Part shown: piece after piece, positions 11,410 through 21,339 of the stretch
Layout: each line of letters starts with the position of its first letter
Position numbering within the stretch: the stretch's first letter is position 1
Origin: Cordilura impudica
Taxonomy: Eukaryota; Arthropoda; Insecta; Diptera; Scathophagidae
DNA: 64,000 bases
Assembly: GCA_963682025.1 (NCBI GenBank)
Contig: OY821518.1
Span: 146,136,731-146,200,730, forward strand
Direction of reading: 5' to 3'
Position numbers and translations under genes: made by a program
Notes under the pieces: generated by a model
What the model was told of the DNA's origin: nothing
Databases searched by the model: none
What the model saw: the letters and a program-made list of their open reading frames with translations, nothing else

Positions 11410-12829
11410 TGATGTTCCAAGACGTAGTGCACGACAAAGAAAACCTCCAAACCTGTGGAAAAAGAATTAGATTCGATGAAGAAGAATAATGTTTGGTCAG
11501 TAGTGAATAAACCTGCGAATAAAAAACTTCTCAAAACAAAGTGGGTGTTTGTGAGTAAAACTGACGAAAATGGTAATCCAGTTCGATACAAAGCTAGACT
11601 AGTAGCAAAGGGTTTTCTTCAAAAGTACGGAATTGATTATGAAGAAACATATTCTCCAGTAGCAAAACTTACTACTTTAAGGACTGTATTAGCAATTGGA
11701 GTAAATAAAGGTTATAGCTTTCACCAGTTAGATGTAAAAACAGCTTTTCTTAATGGCGAATTGAAAGAAGATATTTATATGGAAGTACTTGATGGTTTGA
11801 ATACGAATCCAGGTATGGCATTAAAATTGATAAAGTCTTTATATGGTTTAAAGCAGAGTCCTTGATGTTGAAATGAAAAATTCAACACTATTAACCAATA
11901 CTCTTGGATTTAAAAGGTCAAATCACGACTATTGTTTATATATAAAAAATTCAAGAAGTGGAACGATTTATCTTTTGTTGTATGTTGATGACGTACTACT
12001 TGCCGGAAGTGATGAAAAATAAATTAATGAAATTAAAAGAAAACTGTCATCTATTTTTGAAATGTCTGATTGTGGTAAGTTAAAGTACTACCCAGGCATG
12101 AAGATAAAATATAATAAAATTAATTAAGTCAAGAAGCGAGTATAGAAAGGCTGTTGAATAAATTTGGCATGACAAATTGTATCTATCTGAAACTCCAATG
12201 GAAAAAGGACTACAATTTCCACGAAATAACCAAAATGTTTTTGACTGCCCATATCGGGAATTATTAGGAAGGCTTATGTACCTAATGTTATGTGTACGAC
12301 CAGATATATGCTATGCTGTTGGTTACATGGGAAGACATCAAGAAAGTTATAGTGAGGTACACTGGACTGCATTAAAAAGAATTTTAAGATACTTACAAGG
12401 AACTAAATTAATGAAATTAAGATATGACAAAAATATAACCAAGGATGTTCTGGTTGGTTTTTTTGATGCTGATTGGGCATCTGATATAGAAGATCGTAAA
12501 TCAATAAGTGTTATATTTACTATGTATTTGGATGTCCTGGCGACTTCATCAAGTGAAGCTGAATATGTGGCTCTTAGTTGTGCAACTTCAGTAGGTATCT
12601 GGCTGAAGGGAATACTAGAAGATTTGTGTATACTAAACTCGTATGATTCGTTTAAATTGTATGAAGATAATGCTGGGTGTATTGCTATGGCGAAAAATAC
12701 TGAATGTAAGAGAAGTAAACATATTGACTTCAAACATCATTCTATTCGGGATTATGTAATGAAGGGAATTGTAAAAATTGAACACGTGCCAACAAAGAAG
12801 CAAGTAGCTGATATTTTTCCAAAGCTTTA
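11410..12829 (+). pseudogene. Copia reverse transcriptase and RNase H, broken
   Basis: This is the second half of copia pol. RT motifs are KWVFVSKTDENGNPVRYKAR near 11540, KTAFLNGELKEDIYME near 11740, SLYGLKQSP near 11836 and the catalytic YVDD at 11980-11991. Stops or shifts occur near 11862, 12020 and 12124. The thumb region CPYRELLGRLMYLM (near 12245) leads into RNase H, with DADWASD near 12468, SSSEAEYVALS near 12548, LYEDNAGCIAMA near 12658 and KHIDFKHHSIRD near 12718. The protein ends at 12827-12829, just before the polypurine tract. A deletion after GFFDADWASDIEDRKS removes part of RNase H. It is non-functional as it stands. Confidence 0.88.
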
Positions 12830-12887
12830 GATAAGTCAACATTTGTTACAATTAGAAGTATGTTAAAACTATCTAATTGAGAGGGGG

Positions 12888-13081
12888 TGTTGTTTTACTG
12901 TTGTTATTATTATTTAGGTTACTGTATTATACTTTGTTTCTTGGAAAACTGTTCAATTTAATTTTCTTCGAAATAATTGTATTATAGATTTTTAATTTTT
13001 AATTCTGTGAAAATTATTTAAGAGTTCTGACGTGTTCGTGTAAATTATTTAAATAAAGAAAAATATCCTTGTTAAAAATAA
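12888..13081 (+). repeat. Copia 3' LTR
   Basis: It begins TGTTGTTTTACTGTTGTT directly after the polypurine tract and matches 6029-6222. It ends next to the duplicated GAATTTG. Divergence from the 5' LTR is only a few percent outside homopolymers, although pol already has several lesions. Confidence 0.85.
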
Positions 13082-13162
13082 GAATTTGGGTGAGCCATTT
13101 CATTATGATGCGGGAGGGTTGCGTAGGCTAGAGGGTAGCGAAGCACACCGGGTTGAATATAG

Positions 13163-13700
13163 TTACTGATAAAATTGATAAATGTAAAAAAATTTTATAT
13201 CCACTTCTCAATATAATCTCCATTTTTAACAATTCTAACAAAATACAAATAGTTAAAGTCATTTTTCAGGCAGTAATCGTCTATTTAAAACGCCTCAAAA
13301 TAGCACAACCTAAATTCTAGCAATACTTCTTAAGTTACCATGGCCCTTCTTTCTTCGAGATTATATGCTATCAATAATACTTGCATTGTCTCTGAAACCA
13401 CCACTCGTTTTATATCAAATTGTAGCTTATCCACTAATCTTTAACCTTTAATCTTTAACTTTATTATTTATAAGTCTATATCTTTCTATATTAAATAATA
13501 ATATCAATTAATGCTTGTTATTATTCTATATCTTTTATTTTTCTTTTCATATAGAAGGTTTTTTTAATAGCCTTCCTTCGGCTTTAAATCTTTTATTTAT
13601 ACCTTTCACTTTTCTTTAAAATTTATAATAACGCTTTAGATATAAGGCAAAGGCAAATCTGTGCAATAAGTTTTCCTAATATGTAAGAAATTCGTAAATT
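13163..13700 (+). pseudogene. LINE ORF2 C-terminus after the Helitron
   Basis: It continues the LINE of 2.3-5.5 kb (TDKIDKCKKILYPLLN, then NKIQIVKVIFQAVIVY). This is the conserved region after the RT thumb in I/jockey LINEs. The frame breaks after about 13310, and the rest looks like a decayed C-terminus and an AT-rich 3' UTR. Confidence 0.8.
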
Positions 13701-13739
13701 TTGCTATTAAATAAAGAACTAATTAATAGAATTACAGTA

Positions 13740-14770
13740 TTTACAAAACCAAATTTAGGTGTGTTTACCCATCAAAAAATGTTCACAAATTACTAAACTA
13801 ACTCAATTAAGGCAACTCAATACACATAGCAATATAAATTACTACAAAAAGCTGTACAAATTGCTACAATATAAATTGCTACAACAATTAATTATATTGT
13901 AACAACATATTTTAAACATAAAATGTATACACAGATATTGTTCTAAATTGTTGGTTAATATAATAAAATAAAAATAAAAAAAAAAATAAATTTTTAAACT
14001 GATTTGGTTTTTAAACTCTTTCTTTTAACTCATACCCTCTGTCTGCCTTTCTGTCTGTCGTGGGTCAACCCAATTCCCCCTTATCCAATTGATCTGAAAC
14101 TTGGCCAATAGTCTTGATGTGACTACAGATAAATTTTGAGGTAGTCACGCACAGTCACGCATAGTCACGCACAGTCACGGTGTGATCTAAATGTCATTTC
14201 CCCTCATCCGATCGATCTGAAACTTGGTATATATACTTGCTGTGAAAAAAGATTAACTTTGACTTAGTCACGCATAGTCACGCATGGTCACGCGCATAGA
14301 TTTAAAACTGATTTCCCCTCATCCAATCAATCTGAAACTGGGTCGATATACTTGTTGTAGAGAAAGATTAACTTCGACATAATCACGCACAGTCACGCAT
14401 AACCACGCACAGTCACGCATAATCACGCACAGTCACGGAGTGATTTAAACCCCATTTCCCGTCATCCAAAAAATCTGAAACTGGGTCAATAGCCTTGCTA
14501 TGACCACAGATTAATTTAAAAATAGTCACGGAAAGTCACGCACAGTCACGTAGAAATTCAGAACTCATATGCATAAGGAAAGAAAGAGTTTTAATAAAAA
14601 CTTTGTTTTTATGAGTTAGATTATTATAACCGAAAGAATGAATCGAATTCTGTTGTAAATATGAAATCGCTGTAGTATCGAAATTTTAATTTATTTGTCA
14701 TTTTGGAAAAATAAATTGAAAATTATATGTAATTTACTGAAAACAAAACAAAAATAAAACGTTAAAAATT
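13740..14770. repeat. Interspersed repeat shared with 35.13-35.72 kb
   Basis: The blocks around 13795-13960 and 14620-14700 resemble 35330-35500 and 35590-35670, with shared words such as AACAACATATTTTAAAC and AATTCTGTTGTAAATA. The second copy lies in an hAT-like element, so this may be an older relative interrupted by the tandem array at 14040-14560. Confidence 0.45.
14040..14560. repeat. Two-level tandem array related to DINE cores
   Basis: Four larger units are anchored by ATCTGAAACT at 14092, 14215, 14330 and 14473 (spacing about 123, 115 and 143). Each carries a sub-array of the 10-mer AGTCACGCAC (about 4, 3, 6 and 3 copies). The anchor sequence, TTTCCC then an A/T-rich step and GATCTGAAA, also occurs in the DINE-like elements near 43.08 and 47.68 kb, which suggests an expanded DINE core. 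Confidence 0.75.
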
Positions 14771-15440
14771 TTTTGTGGGTACAAGTTTTTCAATATTGCT
14801 GACGGTACGATTGTGTAAGTTCTATATGATGGGGATTTTTTAGTTATTGCAATTATTTTAAAACAATTGTCTTAGTAAGATTAGATCTTAAATTTTATTC
14901 TTTGTAGACAATGTATATTTTAACCTAGAATAAAGTTGAAGGGTTTCGGACCTACTCATGCTGTTGAACGCACCATACCGGTGTTCTTTGCCATGCCTGT
15001 TTAACTTTCAACGCTTTGAAGAACTAATTTGAAATGCTCGTCACCGACTAGTTCAAGAAGTATATTTTCTTTCCGCCATAAAATAATATTGGTGCTGTTT
15101 TTCTATGTTTAAAGTGAAATGTTGTGGTTTATAGAATTACAAAACAAAAAAGCACACAGAAGCCAACATCGACAATGGTAGTGAAAAATAATAGCAATTA
15201 CCCTTGTTGACCATACCATCATCACAGGCAATGCAAATCCTATTAAATAGCGTTACTACCCTGTTTACCTATTGTTAAAAACAATGTAGTGGGAAAATAG
15301 ATAGAATGCTGTCTGTTTGTGTTATAGAGAAGGTGCTGAGTTCTCTGTGGTCATTTACGACAATTGTAATTGTAAAACCTTAAAAATTCAGAATGTATGT
15401 AAATAAAACATAATAGCGGTTATAGACGCACACTCTATAC
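14771..15440. other. No recognised feature
   Basis: This is slightly less AT-rich than its surroundings, without a long ORF or terminal repeat that I can see. It may be an upstream part of the gypsy remnant that follows. Confidence 0.4.
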
Positions 15441-16990
15441 CGAACACTAAGGGAATTTTTGCACGACTTCCTCCAGTTTACTGTATTTCAAAAATTCATT
15501 TGAAGGATGATTTTCGGAAAATAAAACTGGAGGAAAGTATTAAACCAAGAAGGATTTTACAATTTTTAATCGGCCTTTGTATCAATTTAATTTGAAATCT
15601 CAGAGCATGCACAAGACAACTACACCAATACTTATTCAACCAAATGACAGTAAGCCGTTCCCTTACAAGCACTGCTAGTACTTATAGCGTGGATGATGGT
15701 TGGCGCAGAAGGACGGGCACAGCACAGATAGGCCAATTGTGTTTCAGAAAATGAGTAGGACTGAGCGAAATAATAATATAACAAAAATTAAATGTCAAGC
15801 TGTAGTTTTGGCCGCAATAATTTCAGATCATATATTGAAAGCCATGAATTTATGGTTGTTACTGAGCAAGTCAGTGGCTGAAATGGTTAATGTGTCAAAG
15901 GGATTTTTAGTGATAATTCATCACGGCATAGACATTGAATGTATTCCAACAATTGACCACGGCTGAAATGCATTTGAATCTGACGAATTCATATATAATT
16001 ACGCGAAAATTAAAGAACTTTTAACTAACCAAATTTCAAAATAATTGACAAATTTATTTAAAAACGGACAGCATTTTCTTTAGGAATAAAGCGCTTATCA
16101 TTTTCATGGAAGCTTTAGGTACCTACAGAACATCGACAAGACGTACTATAGTGACAAAACAAATTACGTAATGACATAACAAATTCTACACGTGGCGGAA
16201 TAGCCAAGACTCAAGAACCACATACAAAATCGTAATATGTGTCAAACATCTAAGATAGCAACAAAAATTTTAATTATTGGCAAATGGGACAAATGGTAAT
16301 AACAGACAGAAATTTACATTGACTTGATTCGACCCTTACCTGCAAAAAAAAACAGGACACATAGAGTAATCCTTTCAATATTAACGTTTTTAAAGCCATT
16401 GAGAAAACTTATTTCGAAGGTGACTGTTGAAATTTTTAGGAACGACATTTTTAACTTCTACTCAATTCCTAAAGTTTTTGTGTCATATGATGGATCGCAA
16501 TTCAGAAGCAAAGAATTTGAGGACTTTTATTATCGAAATATGTCAGTGGCCTTTGCATTCATATACCAGATAATATCAACGATATTAAAATCATTAGATG
16601 TGCCTTGAGACATAGCACACATCAAACCATTAGTAAATCTCCATACGAAACTTTATTCGGAAAAATGATGAGAACACACGGAAAGGACTATAAACTCTTG
16701 AAAGACAATATGAATTTTTAATAATGAGGGACACATTAAGGGACAATATTCGGAAAACATATGATACATGATGTAAGGGCATACTATGTACGGCCACGGA
16801 CAAAAGACTATGCGGGTGAGCAGCAAGGTATTAAACGGAATATCGTTCAGAGTTCGAAGATTGAAAATTTCAGTGCGAAATTGGTATAGGATGGAATTCT
16901 AGTTAAAGTTCTTCGGATAATCGGAAAAGTAAATTATAAGTTACAAGACATCGATAGTGATAGTACTGATGTTAATAAGGCATCATTTGC
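15440..16990 (+). pseudogene. Ty3/gypsy pol remnant (integrase)
   Basis: The clearest part is an integrase core at 16324-16608: DLIRPLPAKKNR at the start, then the YDGSQFRSKEFEDFYYRN block matching the second catalytic Asp region of gypsy integrases. A shifted frame continues with CALRHSTHQTISKSPYETLF near 16607 and a KMMRTHGKDYKLL segment near 16662, typical of the region before the integrase C-terminal domain. Text before 16.3 kb is too decayed for firm domain calls. No LTRs were recognised, so the element is a fragment. Confidence 0.65.
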
Positions 16991-17199
16991 TAAATAATCA
17001 AATTTTTTCGTTTTGTGAGAATTTGTTTTTATTAAAATTTCTTGTACTCTTAATTTTGCCTTGTAAGTTTTATTTCTTAATACAAATGAATCAATATAGT
17101 TTTGAAATTGACTGCCGGAAATTTTTCTTTAAATAATTTTTTTATTTGATTTATAGTTTGGTTTTTGAACTGACAAAAAATGTTTTATTATTTTATTTA

Positions 17200-19516
17200 T
17201 CAGCAAATCCTGAGAAAAAGTGAACACCAAGCAAAAAAAAAATGTTATTTAATATGCACATGTCATACATCAAATTAAAGCACAAGATCTCTACTTCAAT
17301 AATCTAACAAAATAATTTAATTATTTTAAGAAATGGTATTACTATAGCCATATCTGTGATGATTGTTCTCAACATTTTTAAATTATTATATTAGTTGCAA
17401 TCTGGTAACATGTTTTTCTCCAAGGGATGCAGTCCAAAATGGCTGACTTGATGTTCTAAGTTGGTAGAGGCATTAATGGTGTATTTTTTTAATCAAAGGA
17501 ATTGCAAAGCCTCAAGTTTAAAGGTAAATAATATTCTTTTTAGAAAAACTAATTAGTATGTCACAACCGTAACAAAAAGTATCCTCTCAGTTAGAATAAA
17601 ACGGATTCTGTACTCATTATTGTTTTGTAACATGTGTAATATATCAAAAGTAATACTGGCCATGTATGCAAACATAATATAAACAAAAATGCTATTTTTC
17701 CCAGTTATAACTATATTTAATTAGTGTTACGGTTGTGACACAAAATGTTTCGGTTGTGACATGCCATTTTTCTTGCTGTTATTTACACACTATATATATG
17801 GGGTAAAATTTAGTTTCCACAAACGTGTAAAAACAGCAATCATACACATTGCAAATCAATCACACGTTTTATAAATAACACTCATACACAATGTAAGAAT
17901 ACACATTTATTATTGAATTGACTGAATTTCTTAATTCAACAGTATATATGGGATCGTACAAAGAAGGGTTAAGAAGATCGGTAAGTGTTAAAGGACGATG
18001 AGTGCAGAATAGCAGACGGACGAAGTGAAATTGAAACAGACGGATACTGAGAGATATAGCATCACAAAATTGATTTTTTTTAATACTCAAGCGAGTACAG
18101 TGGAATCGAATGGGTTAAGAAATATGTAGTCATTCAGTATATATATGTCAGTAGAAAATAAGTTAGCAGACTTTAACATATTATATTATCTTGGGTACTC
18201 TAATGACGTGAAAGATTACAAAATTAGCTTTCAGTACTTAAGAAAAAAAGAGGCAAAGTTACCGCATTATGTTTAACCTACTAATGATGATTTTGACACT
18301 GATGTTGGAATAGAACAGATTTAAGATTATTTGCCTATTCCTAAAGAAGTTCGGGGGAAATTGTATTTCAAAATTTTTAAATTTAGTTTATTCATATCAT
18401 TGTAATATCAGTATTGTAATAGTTAGCTATATAGTTACAACTAACTCCAGGGGACCGCTAAAATGTTTCATAATAACGAGATTTTCGTCGTAATGGAAAT
18501 TGTTTGTAATAAAACTAAAGCCAATTCATTTGTTTTTTTTCTTCCTTGAAAGTTTCTCGCTTCTGGGTTACGTGAACTCTATGATAAATGCTGAATTTCT
18601 ATTTATTTCTGTACTATGTCACAACTGTAACGCACCTGTCACAACCGTAACAACTTTCTAATATCTATTTTCTAAGGGACCAAGAGAGAAAAAATTTTTA
18701 ATACACTCTAAATAGTTATATATATATCTGTTTTGACAATTACATTTTTTTGATTTCTGTAGTTTGCTTAAGGGGGCACAAAACGTGAAATGATCATCAA
18801 GGGGAAAAATATGTGTCACCAATTGTGTCACCACACAAGTCTACAACGCATACATCGTACAAGAACAGACAATCAATAGTATCGATGACAATTCAAACTA
18901 TTCTATACACAGTGTGTGTATGTGACGGACAATATCGATAAGACTCAAACTGTTCTATGCATAGCATGTATGTAACAAATGAGTGACTCATATTATTTGA
19001 GTGCTTACCAAATATATAGCAGTGTAATTAGTCAATAAAGTAAAGCAATACGATCCTTCATAATACTGAATGAAACAAATGTAACATTAACTATAAGCTA
19101 GAATAAGTTAGATATATTAAACTAAATTATGACAATTTATATAAAAAGGTTGCAATACCAAAATAAAATCAGACTTGAATTCTAACCACTAAATCGGCAA
19201 CAACTGCCTTAGTTTATTATGAAAGTTTCCTTTTGCCCTTACAATAGTAAGATCGGCAAATGTAATAGCACAACCAGTGGCAAACTCTGCTGGTTATAAA
19301 ACCTGAATAAACCTTAAACACTACAACCGTAACAACAGCAAATTAATTTTTTGCAATAAGTACAATAGTAAATTGAATAAGTGAGGGTTCCATAATTGTA
19401 CCTTTAGGTGAGTGCTAAACGGCAAAAATTTTTCATAATGTTTTCATAAGACAGGATAGCTGCAATCATCCGGTAAAAGTGTACTTTGTGTCACAACCGT
19501 AACCAGGATTTGCTGT
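17200..19516. mobile_element. Pogo-like DNA transposon, decayed
   Basis: It is flanked by TA (17198-17199 and 19517-19518), with 12-13 bp inverted ends CAGCAAATCCTG and CAGGATTTGCTG. A repeated motif TCACAACCGTAAC occurs in both orientations near 17561, 17725, 18619, 18638, 19321 and 19491, resembling subterminal transposase-binding repeats. A protein remnant at 18170-18387 resembles the C-terminal domain of pogo-like transposases. The 12 bp ends and a 2 bp duplication could occur by chance; the motif cluster adds weight. Confidence 0.45.
18170..18387 (+). pseudogene. Pogo-like transposase C-terminal fragment
   Basis: One frame reads YYLGYSNDVKDYKISFQYLR, then KKEAKLPHYV, a stop, and PTNDDFDTDVGIEQI followed by LPIPKEVRGKLYF. 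This resembles the domain after the zinc finger of many insect pogo-type transposases: an LRKK block, a P/ND-rich block and a final LP-x-P. Two internal stops are present, and no catalytic domain was found upstream. Confidence 0.4.
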
Positions 19517-19518
19517 TA

Positions 19519-20079
19519 TAGTCGGAAAACTGAAAAAGAGGTTAAAATTAATAAACTTTAATAAATTTTATAAATAAAAGACATATTATACCAATTTATA
19601 TTAGTTTCTAATGATACAGTTTTGAATACATACAATTTACAGTTCGTAATTTTCATTCATTTGGCTTGTTTCATTAATATTTTTTTCACGTACGGTCACC
19701 CAATATTTGAATTTGAAATTGTATGTATTAAATTCACACACAAACAAAATATACACACTAACATGTTATATGCATGTACAAACATATAAAAAGAAAACAT
19801 TATACTAATTTAATCCTATATATTTATATGTACGATATTGAATGATATTTTGTTTTTATAATAAGTTAACCCAAAAATAGTGATTATGTTATAAATTATA
19901 ATTTATATAAAAATATATTAATTTAAACAAAATCGTTATATTGATTTAAATTTTTTTAATTTTTTTTTATTACTAGACAAAAATTACTTAGCGAAAGAAA
20001 GCAAAACAAAACCAATAAAACATTTGTATTTAAATGCTAATAATTATTAGCATACCAAAATACTTCCTTTTCATATCTA
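19519..20079. other. No recognised feature
   Basis: AT-rich with short A/T runs and no ORF above background. It could be the body of the Helitron whose 3' end follows. Confidence 0.4.
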
Positions 20080-20431
20080 TAATATTAATAGGCTAGGCGG
20101 TTACTTGTGGCCGATGTTTTGTTCTACCTTTGTATCCCGATTTTGACCGAACGTATATTATTTGAAAGTTATTTCTTTTTAGCCGTTTTGCAGATTTACA
20201 GATTTTTTTAATATTTTTCTTTATTTTGACTAAATTGCGTTTAAAGTTGCTACTAGCAAATACATAAAATTATACATATGCTATGTGTGTTATATTAAAT
20301 TTGTTATTGAGTTTGTTATCTTCATTCACAATAGTAATAAAACATAAAAGTGTTGGTTTGTGAATTGGCTAAGTTGAAAAATAAAGCTGCCTAGAAATTG
20401 CACTCGAATTTCGAGCGCTGGAATCTGCTAG
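20080..20431 (+). mobile_element. Helitron 3' end (inverted copy 2)
   Basis: This is the plus-strand counterpart of 39-405. It ends with CTCGAATTTCGAG (hairpin), about 12 bases, CTAG at 20428-20431 and a flanking T. Upstream homology to the first copy stops near 20083. The 5' end of this copy is unknown. Confidence 0.6.
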
Positions 20432-20540
20432 TTATTTCATTAAGCTGTTAAAATTTTATATAATGTTTTGATAATTCAATTCGGCTTGAAGTGGATAAAT
20501 AAAAAAAAAAAAAACAATAAAAATACAAAAAACAAAAAAT

Positions 20541-21339
20541 CTATTCTATGCCCTTTGAATATATTTTAACTACTAAACTGCAATTGTTGTTCTTCTGTGT
20601 TTGTTTACTATTTGCCTGTAAATTTGTGCACATTTCTCCGTGTCTTGCTTGTATTTTAGTCCCTAACGTATATCTCCTTGTGTAATTGTTCTCTCCTTGT
20701 AAAATTTTTACGTCGTCAAAGTTGGGTTTGTGTAGTATTAAAGCACAATGGGTCTCAGTTGCTGTTTTTTGTTCAATGGTCTGTTTATTGCCTTTAGGTC
20801 AGATTTGTGCGATGCTTTTCTAGATTTCAGTTTATTCTTTGTAGTACCAACATATATTTTGTTGCATATGTTGGACCCGTCTCCATTCCATCCAATTTTG
20901 TAGATGACATTTGATTTTTCATCGTTTTCTAGTTTGTTTAATGTATTGTTTGTCTTAAATATTAACTGAAATTTTTCTCCGTCATATATATTTGAGTTTT
21001 TTTAATCTTTCCGAAAACTTTGGAATGTAGGATATACTTTTGTATATTTTTGGTGGATCGTCATTATGTTGTTTTTTACTTGTATTTTCAATCAGGTCTT
21101 CTATCGTTTTTCGTTCTCTATCAATATTTCCGTTATAATCTTTATGTTGGCGTCGTGGAATTCGGTGCCACTTATGTTAAAAACACGGTAAATAAAATTT
21201 TGAGCAGTGTTCATTATAATACGTCTTGGTTGGTTCGAGTAAAAATTGATTAATCGTCCAGATGCTGTCGGTTTTTGATACCAGTTTAATTAGAGCTGTT
21301 TACCTTTTCTTGTTATAATATTGTCTAAATATGGTACAA
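20541..21339 (-). pseudogene. Penelope-like element C-terminus with GIY-YIG endonuclease
   Basis: Penelope elements encode one protein with an RT followed by a GIY-YIG endonuclease. On the minus strand, from 21339 down, the frame opens with PYLDNIITRKG, the region just after the RT palm. It proceeds through a connector (KFSERLKKLKYI) to the nuclease: VIYKIG near 20914 and NKIYVGTTKNKLK near 20860, the GIY and YIG elements. It ends at a TAG at 20541-20543. Several frameshifts break it, including one near 20745 after NRPLNKK. It is the continuation of the RT at 24519-25440, separated by the Helitron at 21340-24518. Confidence 0.8.

Larger units (their letters stand above)
6022..13088 (+). mobile_element. 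Copia-type LTR retrotransposon nested in the Helitron
   Basis: A full-length but decayed Ty1/copia element. The LTRs start at 6029 and 12888 (TGTTGTTTTACTGTT), preceded at the 3' LTR by a polypurine tract GAGAGGGGG. The direct repeat GAATTTG flanks both sides (6022-6028, 13082-13088), longer than the usual 5 bp. The order gag, protease, integrase, reverse transcriptase, RNase H is that of copia. A 3.0 kb LTR-type insertion splits pol between integrase and reverse transcriptase. Confidence 0.9.
5537..13162 (+). mobile_element. Non-autonomous Helitron nested in the LINE
   Basis: The 5' terminus is TCTATATATAAACTTAATAT after an A at 5536, followed by a GTTTGTTTGTTT run and a sequence typical of insect Helitron heads. 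The 3' end is GCGAAGCACACCGGGTTG followed by AATATAG, with the target T at 13163; the last four bases are ATAG rather than the usual CTAG. Without the nested copia element (6029-13081 plus one duplicated target) the Helitron is only about 570 bp and non-coding. The boundary is supported because removing 5537-13162 restores the LINE reading frame across an A/T target. Confidence 0.8.

Noticed and set aside
12347..12842. Minus-strand ORFs of 128 and 69 codons
   Set aside because: They are shadows of the copia RNase H coding strand.
18830..19100. Possible solo LTR (TGTCACCACACAAG on)
   Set aside because: It has a plausible start but no matching end, duplication or second copy, and it lies inside the pogo-like element.
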